A stretch of DNA of 64,000 nt, taken from CAZNKU01 sp045541135 (GTDB lineage Bacteria; Bacillota; Clostridia; Monoglobales; Firm-18). Of this stretch, positions 35,387 through 45,399 are shown one piece after another (position 1 is the first letter of the stretch; the number at the start of each line of letters is the position of its first letter). The stretch covers positions 62,001 through 126,000 of the forward strand of contig JAZQIO010000051.1 in the NCBI GenBank assembly GCA_045541135.1, read 5' to 3'. The translations under genes and the position numbers were made by a program. Below the pieces are notes generated by a model that saw nothing but the letters and a program-made list of their open reading frames with translations, was not told the DNA's origin and made no database searches.

Positions 35387-36457
35387 GTGTTTGATAAATT
35401 ATCATTTTTACAGCAAAGATACGATGAGCTTGCAAAAGACATAAGCTCTCCCGAGGTAATTGCCGACCAGGCTAAATTTACCAAGCTTTGTAAGGAGCAC
35501 GCAGACCTTACACCTATTGTAGAAAAATACAATGAATATAAAAAGGCAAAAGAAGATGCAGACGAAGCAAGAGCAATGCTTGAAGAAAATCTTGATAAGG
35601 ATTTCCGTGAACTTGTTCAGGCAGAATATGATGAATCAAAAGAAAAAATAGCCGCATACGAGGAAGAACTTAAAATTTTGCTTATACCAAAAGATCCTAA
35701 TGACGAAAAGAATGTTATTATTGAAATTCGTGGTGGTGCAGGCGGTGATGAAGCGGCTTTATTTGCTGCAAATCTCTTCAGAATGTATTCTATGTATGCT
35801 GAAGCAAGAAGATGGAAGACAGAAATACTCAGTATGAATGAAACCGAACTTGGTGGTATAAAGGAAGTTTCCTTTGGTATCAGCGGTCAGGGGGCATACA
35901 GCAGACTGAAATGGGAAAGTGGTGTACATCGTGTACAGCGTATTCCTTCAACAGAAAGCGGTGGTAGAATACATACCTCTACTGTTACGGTTGCAGTTTT
36001 GCCTGAAGTTGAAGAAGTAGAAGTTGAAATTAATCAGAATGACCTCAGAATTGATGTGTTCCGTGCAGGCGGTCCCGGAGGACAGTGCGTAAATACAACT
36101 GACTCTGCTGTACGTATTACACATATTCCTACAGGCTTGGTTGTATCTTGTCAGGATGAAAAATCTCAGCTTAAAAATAAGGAAAAAGGTATGAAAATTT
36201 TGCGTTCAAGACTGTACGATTTGTTACAGAGCCAACAGCATGACGAAATTGCCGAACAGCGTAAAAGTCAGGTTGGTACAGGTGACAGAAGTGAACGTAT
36301 ACGTACCTATAATTTCCCTGAAAGACGTGTAAGTGACCATAGAATCGGACTTACGTTATATAAGCTTGATGCAATTATGAATGGTGATTTGGATGAAATC
36401 ATTGATGCTCTTACAACCTACTTCCAGGCTGAAAAATTAAAAGGTGATGAAGAATAA
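35387..36457 (+). CDS. prfA: Peptide chain release factor 1
   Basis: RF1 reads UAA and UAG, 356 residues. It shows the N-terminal LSFLQQRYDELAKDI, the stop-recognition loop IPSTESGGRIHTS (RF1 type), and the catalytic GGPGGQ. GTG start at 35387 with GGAGAA upstream. In many Firmicutes the glutamine methyltransferase prmC follows immediately; here tsaC overlaps instead, so prmC must be elsewhere or absent. Confidence 0.97.
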   Translation: MFDKLSFLQQRYDELAKDISSPEVIADQAKFTKLCKEHADLTPIVEKYNEYKKAKEDADEARAMLEENLDKDFRELVQAEYDESKEKIAAYEEELKILLIPKDPNDEKNVIIEIRGGAGGDEAALFAANLFRMYSMYAEARRWKTEILSMNETELGGIKEVSFGISGQGAYSRLKWESGVHRVQRIPSTESGGRIHTSTVTVAVLPEVEEVEVEINQNDLRIDVFRAGGPGGQCVNTTDSAVRITHIPTGLVVSCQDEKSQLKNKEKGMKILRSRLYDLLQSQQHDEIAEQRKSQVGTGDRSERIRTYNFPERRVSDHRIGLTLYKLDAIMNGDLDEIIDALTTYFQAEKLKGDEE

Positions 36458-37452
36458 TGAATACATTATTGTTAGGTACTGACAGTATGGATTTAGCCCG
36501 TGCTTCCGACATTTTGCGAAGTGGCGGGCTTGTTGCCATTCCTACGGAAACAGTTTACGGACTTGGAGCAAATGCTCTTGACAAAGATGCTTGTCTTAAA
36601 ATTTTTGCCGCCAAGGGACGTCCTGCAGATAATCCTTTAATAGTACATATTGCACACATATCACAACTTTATGAAATTGTTGATGAAATAAATGAAAATG
36701 CAAAAAAATTAATGGATGCATTCTGGCCCGGTCCCCTTACAATAGTTATGAAAAAATCTGATAATATACCTTTTGAGGTCAGTGCCGGTCTGGATACAGT
36801 AGCTGTCAGAATGCCAAGCCATAAAGTAGCACATAATTTACTGGATATTTGTAAAATACCCATTGCAGCACCATCTGCCAATACCTCAGGTAAACCAAGT
36901 CCGACTACAGCAAGGCACGTTATTGATGATATGAATGGTAAAATAGATGCTGTTTTGGATGGTGGAAGCTGTGATGTGGGTCTTGAATCTACAGTAATCG
37001 ATGTAACCGAAAAGATTCCCAAACTTTTGCGTCCGGGCGGTGTTACGTATGAACAACTTTGTGAGGTATTGGGTGAAGTTGTTAAAAATTATGAATTTAA
37101 AGACGGAGAAGTTCCTAAATCACCGGGTGTAAAGTATAAACACTATGCACCCAAAGCAGATGTTTATGTTGTCAGAGGCAATATATCAAAACATATTTTA
37201 AATGTATATTCACAATACAAAACGATTGGTATTATGTGTCATAATAAGTATGACATGCCAAAAAATTGCATAGTTAAATATATGGGTGATAATCCCGATG
37301 AATATGCAAGTACTTTATTTTCACATCTGAGAGATTTTGATGCTGAAAATGTTGATATAATTTTTGTAGAAGATGTAGATGATAAAGGGATTAATCTTGC
37401 AGTAAGCAACCGACTTTATAAGGCAGCAGGATATAAATTTATAGAAGTTTGA
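36457..37452 (+). CDS. tsaC: Threonylcarbamoyl-AMP synthase (Sua5 type)
   Basis: A 331-residue Sua5-type enzyme that makes threonylcarbamoyl-AMP for the t6A37 tRNA modification. N-terminal YrdC domain: IPTETVYGLGANAL, KGRPADNPLIVHI, and PIAAPSANTSGKPSPT; the PGVKYKHYAPKA segment links to the C-terminal Sua5 domain. It overlaps prfA by one base and shares an operon with rimI and tsaD, another t6A gene. TsaB and TsaE, also needed in bacteria, are not in the window. Confidence 0.95.
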   Translation: MNTLLLGTDSMDLARASDILRSGGLVAIPTETVYGLGANALDKDACLKIFAAKGRPADNPLIVHIAHISQLYEIVDEINENAKKLMDAFWPGPLTIVMKKSDNIPFEVSAGLDTVAVRMPSHKVAHNLLDICKIPIAAPSANTSGKPSPTTARHVIDDMNGKIDAVLDGGSCDVGLESTVIDVTEKIPKLLRPGGVTYEQLCEVLGEVVKNYEFKDGEVPKSPGVKYKHYAPKADVYVVRGNISKHILNVYSQYKTIGIMCHNKYDMPKNCIVKYMGDNPDEYASTLFSHLRDFDAENVDIIFVEDVDDKGINLAVSNRLYKAAGYKFIEV

Positions 37453-37925
37453 TGGAAGGAATGTTTGATATTTTTGACGTGGTTTTACTTAGCGAAGATA
37501 ATATTGATGAACTTGTTGAACTTGAAAAAAAGTGTTTTTCCGATCCATGGTCTTCAACAATGTTTTTAGGTGATTTACGCAGTAACGATACGTGTTATTT
37601 TGGTGTTTTTAATAATAACGGTGATTTGGTAGGTTATGCCGGAATGTGGTTGACTATTGACGGTGGAGAAATTACAAATGTAGCAGTTCACCCTGATTAC
37701 AGACGAAAAGGAATTGCATCATCTTTAGTTCATAATCTCATTAAAATATGTAAAGCTAATAATTTGTTTTTTATAAATTTAGAGGTACGTGAAAGTAACT
37801 GTAAAGCAATATCACTTTACAAACAAAATGGTTTTAAAAAAGTAGGAGAACGTAAGAATTATTATAAAAATCCAACAGAAAGTGCATTACTTATGACCAA
37901 AACCCTTAGCGAAAGGATTGATTGA
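37452..37925 (+). CDS. rimI: Ribosomal S18 alanine N-acetyltransferase RimI
   Basis: A 157-residue GNAT acetyltransferase in the usual tsaC/tsaD context. Acetyl-CoA loop VAVHPDYRRKGIASSLV and the LEVRESNCKAISLYKQNGF block are typical of RimI. ATG at 37452 overlaps the tsaC stop; ATG at 37461 is a possible alternative but its ribosome site would be too close. Confidence 0.93.
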   Translation: MEGMFDIFDVVLLSEDNIDELVELEKKCFSDPWSSTMFLGDLRSNDTCYFGVFNNNGDLVGYAGMWLTIDGGEITNVAVHPDYRRKGIASSLVHNLIKICKANNLFFINLEVRESNCKAISLYKQNGFKKVGERKNYYKNPTESALLMTKTLSERID

Positions 37926-37926
37926 T

Positions 37927-38934
37927 ATGACAAGAATACTTGCTATTGAAAGTTCGTGTGACGAAACATCGGCGGCAGTAGTTGAATATACAGATAAATT
38001 TGACGTGAAATCAGATATAATTGCATCACAAATAGAAAAGCATAAGCTTTTTGGTGGTGTAGTGCCGGAGGTTGCATCAAGAATGCATATTGAATGTATT
38101 TCAGGAGTTGTTGATGAAGCTTTAAGGGAAGCCGGTTTTACCTTTGACGATATAGATGCCATTGCTGTAACTTATGCACCGGGTTTGGTTGGTGCTTTAC
38201 TTGTGGGTGTAAACTATGCAAAATCATTGGCTTTGGCACTTAACAAACCACTTATCGCAGTACATCATATTGAAGGTCACATAAGTGCAAATTATATTTC
38301 TTCGCCGGAATTAAAACCACCATTCGTATGCTTGGTTGCCTCCGGAGGACATTCTACAATTGCAAAGATAGATGATTATGATTCATATAGAGTTGTAGCA
38401 AAAACACGTGATGATGCTGCAGGTGAAGCTTTTGACAAAATATCGCGAGTTTTGGGACTTGGATATCCCGGTGGACCTCAAATTCAGAAAACTGCCGTAA
38501 ATGGTGATGAACACGCCTTTAAATTCCCTAAAGTATCATTTGATGACTCACTTGATTTTAGTTTTAGCGGTGTAAAGACAAATGTTATTAACTTGATTCA
38601 CAAAATGAAACAAAACAACGAAGAAATACCGGTTGCTGATATTGCTGCATCATTCCAGTTTTGTGTATGTGATGTTTTAGCTTCAAGACTTATTGAGGTA
38701 GCAAAGGCAGAGGGAGTAAGAGATGTGTGTCTTGCAGGTGGCGTTGCGGCTAATCTTAAACTTCGTGAGCTTGCTGAAAAGTATGCAACCGAAAGTGGAA
38801 TTAAACTACATTATCCACCACTTATTTTATGTACGGATAATGCTGCAATGATTGCCGCAAGAGGATATTTTGAATATAAAAAAGAAAATTTTGCAAAATC
38901 TGACCTTAATGCTGTTGCAACAAAAAATATGTAA
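37927..38934 (+). CDS. tsaD: tRNA t6A transferase subunit TsaD
   Basis: Catalytic subunit that moves threonylcarbamoyl to A37 of ANN-decoding tRNAs. The 335 residues include the ASKHA start RILAIESSCDETSAAV, metal-binding HHIEGH, the CLVASGGHS loop and CLAGGVAANLKLR. ATG at 37927 is chosen over the TTG nine bases upstream; GAAAGGA is the ribosome site. Last gene of the secA-tsaD run; no clear terminator follows. Confidence 0.97.
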   Translation: MTRILAIESSCDETSAAVVEYTDKFDVKSDIIASQIEKHKLFGGVVPEVASRMHIECISGVVDEALREAGFTFDDIDAIAVTYAPGLVGALLVGVNYAKSLALALNKPLIAVHHIEGHISANYISSPELKPPFVCLVASGGHSTIAKIDDYDSYRVVAKTRDDAAGEAFDKISRVLGLGYPGGPQIQKTAVNGDEHAFKFPKVSFDDSLDFSFSGVKTNVINLIHKMKQNNEEIPVADIAASFQFCVCDVLASRLIEVAKAEGVRDVCLAGGVAANLKLRELAEKYATESGIKLHYPPLILCTDNAAMIAARGYFEYKKENFAKSDLNAVATKNM

Positions 38935-39004
38935 ATAATACTAAAAAAATATTATGTAAATTGAATATTTGTATATTTTATTTATAAAAACACTAAAAAC
39001 ACCC

Positions 39005-39064
39005 TGTGGATAAGTGGGATAAATCTGTGAATAACTTATGTTTCAATGTTTTTATTGTGGATAA
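39005..39064 (+). promoter_or_regulatory. Cluster of three DnaA boxes upstream of mfd
   Basis: TGTGGATAA at 39005-39013, TGTGAATAA at 39026-39034 and TGTGGATAA at 39056-39064 are all same-orientation DnaA boxes (TTATNCACA on the other strand), 21 and 30 bases apart, about two and three helical turns. They sit in the 261-base AT-rich gap 38935-39195 between tsaD and mfd, which otherwise holds no gene. They may regulate mfd or bind DnaA for replication control; no dnaA or dnaN is nearby. Confidence 0.7.
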
Positions 39065-39195
39065 CTTAACCATTTTTGATTTTCAGAATCATAAATATGC
39101 ATAGTTGAATACATATTATGTAAATAAGAGGTAAGAAAATTTATTTTTAAAAAAGCAATTAATGAAAATTAAATTTCATAAACGGAGAATTCTAT

Positions 39196-42100
39196 ATGGT
39201 TAATAAGGGTTTCGAAAAACTTCTATACAAATCAGAAGAGTTTGTTGAAATTACAAATGCAATTGAAAATAAAATAAATCCAATCAATATCAGCGGTGTG
39301 TCTGAAGCAGTTGCTTCACACTTCGCTTTTTCTGTTGCTCAAAAATGTAACAGTTCATCTGTAATTGTTACGGCCGATGGAATAACAGCCGGCAGAATAT
39401 TTGACGATATGAAATTTTATAATTCTGACTGTATGCTATTCCTTGATAAAGAATTGATTTTTTATGATATTGAAACTTCCGGAAATGATATTTTGTCCAA
39501 CAGATTACAGGTTTTGGATTATATGAACAATAACAGGAATTTTGTTGTTATAACTACTATTTCGGCTTTGCTTAGTGTAACTGCAGATGCAGTAATGTAT
39601 AAAGATCAGCAGATTGTATTTGCTGAGGGTAATGATGTTGAAGAAAATTTAGAAGAACGTTTCGAAATTTTGGGATATAAAAGAGAAGAAATTGTTGAAG
39701 GTCAGGGACAGTACTGTATTCGCGGGGGTATTATTGATTTTTATCCTTTTAACTCTGATTTACCGTACAGAGTAGAACTTTTTGATACAGAGGTTGATAC
39801 CGTAAGAACTTTTGATCCCTTAAGTCAACGAACAGTTGACAGAATTTCTGATGTTTCGGTTATTCCTGCAACTGAATATATATTAACAAATGAAATAAAA
39901 AATGAACTGCTGAAAAAATTAAAAGAGATTTCTGCGTCCTCAATTGATAAGGGACGGATTTACAGAGATATTGAAATGTTGGAAAATTCAGGTGTTTTTC
40001 CGTCAATAGATAAATATATCCCGGTTATATACGGAAATAAATTACCTACAATACTTGATTATACAGATAATGGAACTAAATTCTTTTTCTTTGAACCCTT
40101 CCTTATAGGTAAGGCTGCTGAAGCGATGCAGACAAGGATTGATGATACTATAGTATCATTTATTGAAAAAGGAAAAATTCCCGGAGTGGAGGGTAGTTGG
40201 GTTTATAATTATAAGGAAGCATTAATCAGGCTTGAAAAGAAAACTCTTGTTGGTATGTACGATATTTTAACGTCGTCCCCGGATTATAAACCGGTTAAAA
40301 ATTTTAAACTTACAACAAAAGAACAAGTTACTTTCCACGGAAAGACTGACTTTTTCTACGATGCAGTAAGTAGGTACAAAAAATCAGGTTTTTCCGTTAT
40401 AATTCTTGCAGGAACGGATGTAAAGGCAAGAAACTTGACAGATGCTTTAAATGACATTAATATTAATTCTGTTTATATAGAAGATATGAAAAATGTACCT
40501 AAAGCAAAAGAGATTATAATTACAAAGGGTGAACTTAATAACGGATTTGAATATCCACTTATAAAGCTTGCTGTTGTTAGTGATCGCGAAATTTTCGGAA
40601 GCGTAAAAAAAGTCAGAAGAAAAAAAGCAAATACCAATCAGGAACGCATAAAAAGTTTTACAGATTTACACGTTGGTGATTACGTTGTTCATCAAAGCCA
40701 CGGCATAGGTATTTTTGCCGGTATTAAAACTATGACAGTTGAGGGTGCAACATCTGATTATTTACAAATTAAGTTTAATGGTGATGATAATTTGTATGTA
40801 CCTGCTAATCAGCTTGATGTGTTATATAAATATGTTGGTAAAGAAGGAAGTACACTTAAACTAAATAAACTTGGAGGAACACAGTGGGCGCAAACTAAAC
40901 TGAAAGTTAGAAAAAACTGTGCAGAAATGGCTGAACAGCTTATAAACTTATATGCAGGTCGGCAAAAAGTCCGTGGTATTGAGTATTCTCCTCAGGGAGA
41001 TATGCACACAAGCTTTGATGCTACTTTTCCCTATGAAGAAACAGATGACCAGTTAGAAGCACTCAATGATGTTTACAAGGATATGGAAAAACCGGTGCCT
41101 ATGGATAGACTTCTTTGTGGTGATGTAGGTTACGGCAAAACTGAAATTGCTTTAAGAGCTGCTTTTAAAGCTGCTTTTGATGGTTATCAGGTTGCATATT
41201 TAGTGCCAACTACAATACTTGCTAACCAACATTATACAACTTTTGCAGAACGAATGGCAGATTTTGGTATTAATGTTGGTTTGCTTTCAAGATTCCGCAC
41301 AAAGAAACAACAAGAGGAGACTTTGAAAAAAGTAAAAAAAGGCGAAATAGATATTTTAATCGGTACTCACAGAATTATTCAAAATGATGTTCAGTTTAAA
41401 AAGTTGGGGTTGTTGATAATTGATGAAGAACAACGTTTTGGCGTAGCTCATAAAGAAAAGTTAAAAGAACTCAAGACAAATGTAGATGTTCTTACACTTT
41501 CGGCAACACCCATTCCACGTACACTTCATATGAGTATGGTTGGTATACGTGATATGAGTGTACTTGAAAATCCTCCAAAGGACAGATATCCTGTTTCCAC
41601 CTATGTTATGGAATATAATACGGATGTTTTAAAAGAAGCAATTATGCGTGAGGTATCAAGAGGTGGGCAGGTTTTTTACCTTCATAACAGAACTGATAAT
41701 ATTGAAAGCACAGCACAAAAAATCAGCTCATTTTCACCTCATTTACGTGTTGCATATGCTCACGGCAAAATGTCTGAACGAGAACTTGAAAAAATAATGC
41801 AACAGGTAATTGACAAAGAAATTGACATTCTTGTATGCACAACAATAATTGAAACAGGACTTGATATTTCAAATGCAAATACAATAATTGTTGAAGATGC
41901 AGACCGTATGGGACTTTCGCAGCTTTACCAGTTACGAGGTCGTGTCGGCAGATCAAATAAACTTGCATATGCCTATTTGTTTTATAAACCGGATAAGGTA
42001 TTATCCGAGGTCGCCAATAAACGTTTGCGTGCAATTAAAGATTTTACTGAATTTGGCAGTGGCTTTAAAATTGCACTGCGAGACCTGGAAATTCGTGGAG

Positions 42101-42672
42101 CTGGTAATGTAATCGGTGCACAACAACACGGTTTTATGGACAGTGTAGGGTATGATATGTATTGCAAACTTTTGGAAGAAGCGGTTGCTGATGTTCGCGG
42201 TATAGAACTTGAGGAACATTCTGAAACAGCAGTATCACTTAATATAAGTGCTTTCATTCCTAAAGATTATATCAGGGCAGAAAACTACAGGATAGAGATG
42301 TATAAGAAAATTTCTATGATATTTTCTCAGGAAGATGCTTATGATGTTTACGGAGAGATTGAAGACAGATACGGTTCTGTGCCCGAAAGTGTTGAAAACC
42401 TCATTGAAATATCTTTGATTCGGTCAATGGCTTCACAATGTGGGATTTCAGAAGTAAAACAAAAGGAAAAAAATGTTGTTCTTGTTTTTGATTCTCAGAA
42501 GAAATTGGATATTGAAGTAGTTGCAAAACTTATTGGAGCTCACAAGGATATGATATTATTTTCTCCAACGAGTAATCCATATATTACTGTACGTTGCAGC
42601 GGAAGGGATTTAATCAGAAATATTAAGATTGTGTTACATTCGTTTAAAACATTGAAAGACGAAAATAAATAA
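39196..42672 (+). CDS. mfd: Transcription-repair coupling factor Mfd
   Basis: Large DNA translocase (1158 residues) that removes stalled RNA polymerase and recruits UvrA. Features in order: UvrB-like N-terminal domain, RNA-polymerase-interaction domain starting DLHVGDYVVHQSHGIGIFAG, the RecG-like motor with Walker A GDVGYGKTE and DEEQ box IIDEEQRFGVAHKE, TATPIPRTLHMSM, QLRGRVGRS, and the C-terminal TRCF domain. GGAGAA precedes the ATG. A promoter for the next gene is inside its last codons. Confidence 0.97.
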   Translation: MVNKGFEKLLYKSEEFVEITNAIENKINPINISGVSEAVASHFAFSVAQKCNSSSVIVTADGITAGRIFDDMKFYNSDCMLFLDKELIFYDIETSGNDILSNRLQVLDYMNNNRNFVVITTISALLSVTADAVMYKDQQIVFAEGNDVEENLEERFEILGYKREEIVEGQGQYCIRGGIIDFYPFNSDLPYRVELFDTEVDTVRTFDPLSQRTVDRISDVSVIPATEYILTNEIKNELLKKLKEISASSIDKGRIYRDIEMLENSGVFPSIDKYIPVIYGNKLPTILDYTDNGTKFFFFEPFLIGKAAEAMQTRIDDTIVSFIEKGKIPGVEGSWVYNYKEALIRLEKKTLVGMYDILTSSPDYKPVKNFKLTTKEQVTFHGKTDFFYDAVSRYKKSGFSVIILAGTDVKARNLTDALNDININSVYIEDMKNVPKAKEIIITKGELNNGFEYPLIKLAVVSDREIFGSVKKVRRKKANTNQERIKSFTDLHVGDYVVHQSHGIGIFAGIKTMTVEGATSDYLQIKFNGDDNLYVPANQLDVLYKYVGKEGSTLKLNKLGGTQWAQTKLKVRKNCAEMAEQLINLYAGRQKVRGIEYSPQGDMHTSFDATFPYEETDDQLEALNDVYKDMEKPVPMDRLLCGDVGYGKTEIALRAAFKAAFDGYQVAYLVPTTILANQHYTTFAERMADFGINVGLLSRFRTKKQQEETLKKVKKGEIDILIGTHRIIQNDVQFKKLGLLIIDEEQRFGVAHKEKLKELKTNVDVLTLSATPIPRTLHMSMVGIRDMSVLENPPKDRYPVSTYVMEYNTDVLKEAIMREVSRGGQVFYLHNRTDNIESTAQKISSFSPHLRVAYAHGKMSERELEKIMQQVIDKEIDILVCTTIIETGLDISNANTIIVEDADRMGLSQLYQLRGRVGRSNKLAYAYLFYKPDKVLSEVANKRLRAIKDFTEFGSGFKIALRDLEIRGAGNVIGAQQHGFMDSVGYDMYCKLLEEAVADVRGIELEEHSETAVSLNISAFIPKDYIRAENYRIEMYKKISMIFSQEDAYDVYGEIEDRYGSVPESVENLIEISLIRSMASQCGISEVKQKEKNVVLVFDSQKKLDIEVVAKLIGAHKDMILFSPTSNPYITVRCSGRDLIRNIKIVLHSFKTLKDENK

Positions 42673-42680
42673 GGTATAAT
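42652..42680 (+). promoter_or_regulatory. Promoter of the PrsA-like gene
   Basis: TTGAAA (42652-42657), 17 bases, TATAAT (42675-42680); the -35 box is coding sequence of mfd. Confidence 0.65.
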
Positions 42681-42718
42681 ACACTTACAGACATTAGTTT
42701 TATATGGAGGTGTTTTAG

Positions 42719-43693
42719 ATGATAAAAAAAATAGGTTGCTTGTTTTGTTGTCTTATATTGATTTTGTCTATTAGTGCCTGCCAAAAAAAAGATGAGCCTG
42801 CTATTGCTACACTTGATGGTGAAAATATAGATGAAGCTTGTTTTAAATATTACTTTACTGAACTCAGAAAGGAAATGCAATATCAATACGGCGAAGTATC
42901 ATGGCAGGATGCTACGTTTGACGGAAAACCTGCTTTGGAATATGTGAGAGAACGTGCTCTTTCGGCCGCTGTTGAAGATAAAATAATTACAGATAGAGCA
43001 ATTGGAGATGGAATAGAGCTTTCTGAAGAAGATAATCAGGAATTTAAAAATATCAAACAAAGCTGGATTGACAGATATGGTAGCGAAAACGGTTTTTATG
43101 ATGAAATTAAATCAAATTACGGTTTGTCATCAGATCAGTTTGATTATATGTTAAAAGCAGTGTACTACAGAAAACACCTGGTAAAAAAATATGTAAGTGA
43201 CGAAAAATCTCTGAAATTTTATAATTCTAATATCGTAAAAGTTAAACATATTCTTATACCTACAATTGAACTGGGAAGTAACATACCCTTAACTGCTGAT
43301 GAAATCAAAACTGCACGCGAAAAGGCGGATTTTATTTTAAGTGAAGTGGAAAACGGTAAGAATTTTGATTCTTTGGTTACCGAATATACTGCTGATCAAG
43401 ATATTTTTTATTATATTGGAGCAGGATATTCCATTAACATAGACGGAAGTTTTGGAGCAGGTATGGTTTCGGAATTTGAAACAGCTTCTTTTGAACTTGA
43501 GATTGGTGAAGTGAGTGGGATTGTGGAATCTCCTTTCGGCTATCATATTATAAAGAGATATGAAAATGACGAAGCAATGTATCAGATTTCCAAGGATAAT
43601 CTTGCATCCATTGTATTTACCGATATTCTTGAAGAATGGAAGGCTCAGAAAACTCTTGTAATAAATGATAGTATATATAATAGCTATAACTGA
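42719..43693 (+). CDS. PrsA-like lipoprotein peptidyl-prolyl isomerase
   Basis: A 324-residue membrane lipoprotein foldase. Lipobox LSISAC puts the lipidated Cys at about residue 21. A SurA/PrsA-like N-terminal helical region (DGENIDEACFKYYF) surrounds a parvulin domain (about residues 175-285) with VKHILIPTI and VESPFGYHIIKRYE. It helps newly exported proteins fold at the membrane surface. Location after mfd is common in Firmicutes. Confidence 0.9.
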   Translation: MIKKIGCLFCCLILILSISACQKKDEPAIATLDGENIDEACFKYYFTELRKEMQYQYGEVSWQDATFDGKPALEYVRERALSAAVEDKIITDRAIGDGIELSEEDNQEFKNIKQSWIDRYGSENGFYDEIKSNYGLSSDQFDYMLKAVYYRKHLVKKYVSDEKSLKFYNSNIVKVKHILIPTIELGSNIPLTADEIKTAREKADFILSEVENGKNFDSLVTEYTADQDIFYYIGAGYSINIDGSFGAGMVSEFETASFELEIGEVSGIVESPFGYHIIKRYENDEAMYQISKDNLASIVFTDILEEWKAQKTLVINDSIYNSYN

Positions 43694-43697
43694 TTTT

Positions 43698-43727
43698 GAG
43701 CCCGTTTATACACGGGCTCGTATTTTT
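43698..43727 (+). terminator. Terminator after the PrsA-like gene
   Basis: Stem GAGCCCGT (43698-43705) / ACGGGCTC (43712-43719), then GTATTTTT. Confidence 0.85.
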
Positions 43728-43741
43728 GGAGGTGAAGCACG

Positions 43742-44185
43742 ATGATTGATGTGTTTGGTTCATTACTTAAATATGTTTTTATAACCATAATATACATATT
43801 TATTTTTGCAATTATAAGAATGATTTTTCTTGATATTCGAAATATGAATATACGAAGAAACAGAATGGCACCAAAAAATTGTGCATACCTTGAACTTATG
43901 AACGATACAGAGACATTGTATTTTGACGTAAAGCAGTTTTATCCTATGACAAGTGAGCTTATTGTCATTGGAAGAGCTTCAGGTTGTACCATACAAATTG
44001 ATGATTTTTACCTTTCGGGACAGCACGTTCAGCTGTGGTACGAGGATGAGGAATGGCATATTCAGGATATGGGAAGTACAAACGGAACATATATAAATGG
44101 TAAAAAAATGAAGAATAATGAATTTGTTTTAGATAATGGAGACAGATTCAGAATAGGTCAGCTTGAGTTTATGGTGGTGTTATAA
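43742..44185 (+). CDS. FHA-domain membrane protein
   Basis: A 147-residue protein with one N-terminal transmembrane helix (about 5-28) and a C-terminal forkhead-associated domain (about 72-147): IGRASGCTIQI, SGQHVQLWY and DMGSTNGTYING are the phosphothreonine-binding motifs. It probably reads Ser/Thr kinase signals for the cell-wall genes that follow. It overlaps rodA by one base. Confidence 0.93.
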   Translation: MIDVFGSLLKYVFITIIYIFIFAIIRMIFLDIRNMNIRRNRMAPKNCAYLELMNDTETLYFDVKQFYPMTSELIVIGRASGCTIQIDDFYLSGQHVQLWYEDEEWHIQDMGSTNGTYINGKKMKNNEFVLDNGDRFRIGQLEFMVVL

Positions 44186-45399
44186 TGAAGAAATATTCGT
44201 TGAAAAATCCCGTCATATTGTTGGTTGTTATAAATGTTATTGCATTCTGGATGTTGCATATTTACCTTGCACCGGACAATTACAGAATATTATATACCGG
44301 ACTGTCATTGCTTGCGATATCCGTTGTAACCTATCTTTCTATTTATTATGGTCGTATGGGTGATACATATTTGTTTCCTATAGCATATCTGTTGGTGACT
44401 TTAGGGGTAATAATGATTTGCCGAATAAATTATGATAACGGCATGAAACAGATTCTTTGGTATTTGATTTCGGTTGTTGCATTTTATGTTTCGTATTTTT
44501 GTTACAGATATATGAAATTTTTACCAAAAATAAAATGGTTTTATTTTGCGGGTGGTATCTTACTTTTTATAATAACATTAGTATTTGGTTCAGAAATTAA
44601 TGGTGCAAAAAACTGGATATCTGTTGGGAAGTTCAGTATTCAGCCATCCGAAATTATAAAACTTTTCTTTGTTTTTTTTCTGGCATCTTATTATTCTTCA
44701 AAAGAAAAAATGCTTAAAGGAAGAGTAAAAGAAAGATATGTAGTTATGTTTTGTGTATATATGTATCTTGGTTTTCTTGTTATTCAACGTGAGTGGGGAA
44801 TTATGCTCCTGTTCTTTTTTACATATATGGCTATGGAATATGTATTTGAAAAAGACCTTAAGATAATTATAGGAAATATCATTATGGCAGGGGTGGGATG
44901 TTATATAGGATATTGTTCTTTGTGGCATATTCAAGTACGTGTCAGCACTTGGCTTAATCCATGGACTGATGTTTCCGGTAAGGGATATCAGATCAGCCAG
45001 TCGCTTTTTGCAATTTCTGCAGGGGGTTTTTTCGGAACAGGTCTTGGTCAGGGTAATCCTAATTATATTCCCGAAGTTCATTCCGATTTTATTTTTTCCG
45101 CAATATGTGAAGAATTGGGCTTGTTTGGCGGATTTGCGATAATACTTTTGTTCTTTATATTTACATACAGAGGTATAAAAATTGCACTGAAGCTACCGGA
45201 TTGTTTTGATAAATGTGTGGCAGTAGGGCTTACTTTTATGTTTGGAATGCAAACATTTATTATTATAGGCGGCGTAATTAAAATGATACCAATGACCGGT
45301 ATTACACTTCCGTTTATAAGCTATGGAGGAAGCTCTTTGTTGGCAAGCTTTATTTCACTTGGCATACTGCAAGCTATATCAGCAAAGGAGAGCAAATAA
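44185..45399 (+). CDS. SEDS peptidoglycan glycosyltransferase (FtsW/RodA/SpoVE)
   Basis: A 404-residue polytopic protein of the SEDS family, which polymerises lipid II. It has about ten hydrophobic helices, GAKNWISVGKFSIQPSEIIK, and the C-terminal signature PFISYGGSSLLASFISLGIL. The downstream transpeptidase is its probable partner. RodA, FtsW and SpoVE roles cannot be told apart from sequence alone; the FHA-SEDS-PBP cluster resembles the RodA-PbpA type found in Clostridia and Actinobacteria. Confidence 0.93.
   Translation: MKKYSLKNPVILLVVINVIAFWMLHIYLAPDNYRILYTGLSLLAISVVTYLSIYYGRMGDTYLFPIAYLLVTLGVIMICRINYDNGMKQILWYLISVVAFYVSYFCYRYMKFLPKIKWFYFAGGILLFIITLVFGSEINGAKNWISVGKFSIQPSEIIKLFFVFFLASYYSSKEKMLKGRVKERYVVMFCVYMYLGFLVIQREWGIMLLFFFTYMAMEYVFEKDLKIIIGNIIMAGVGCYIGYCSLWHIQVRVSTWLNPWTDVSGKGYQISQSLFAISAGGFFGTGLGQGNPNYIPEVHSDFIFSAICEELGLFGGFAIILLFFIFTYRGIKIALKLPDCFDKCVAVGLTFMFGMQTFIIIGGVIKMIPMTGITLPFISYGGSSLLASFISLGILQAISAKESK

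Noticed and set aside
38935..39195. Gap with DnaA boxes as chromosomal origin oriC
   Set aside because: No dnaA, dnaN, gyrB or recF nearby and no change in gene direction; reported only as a DnaA-box cluster.
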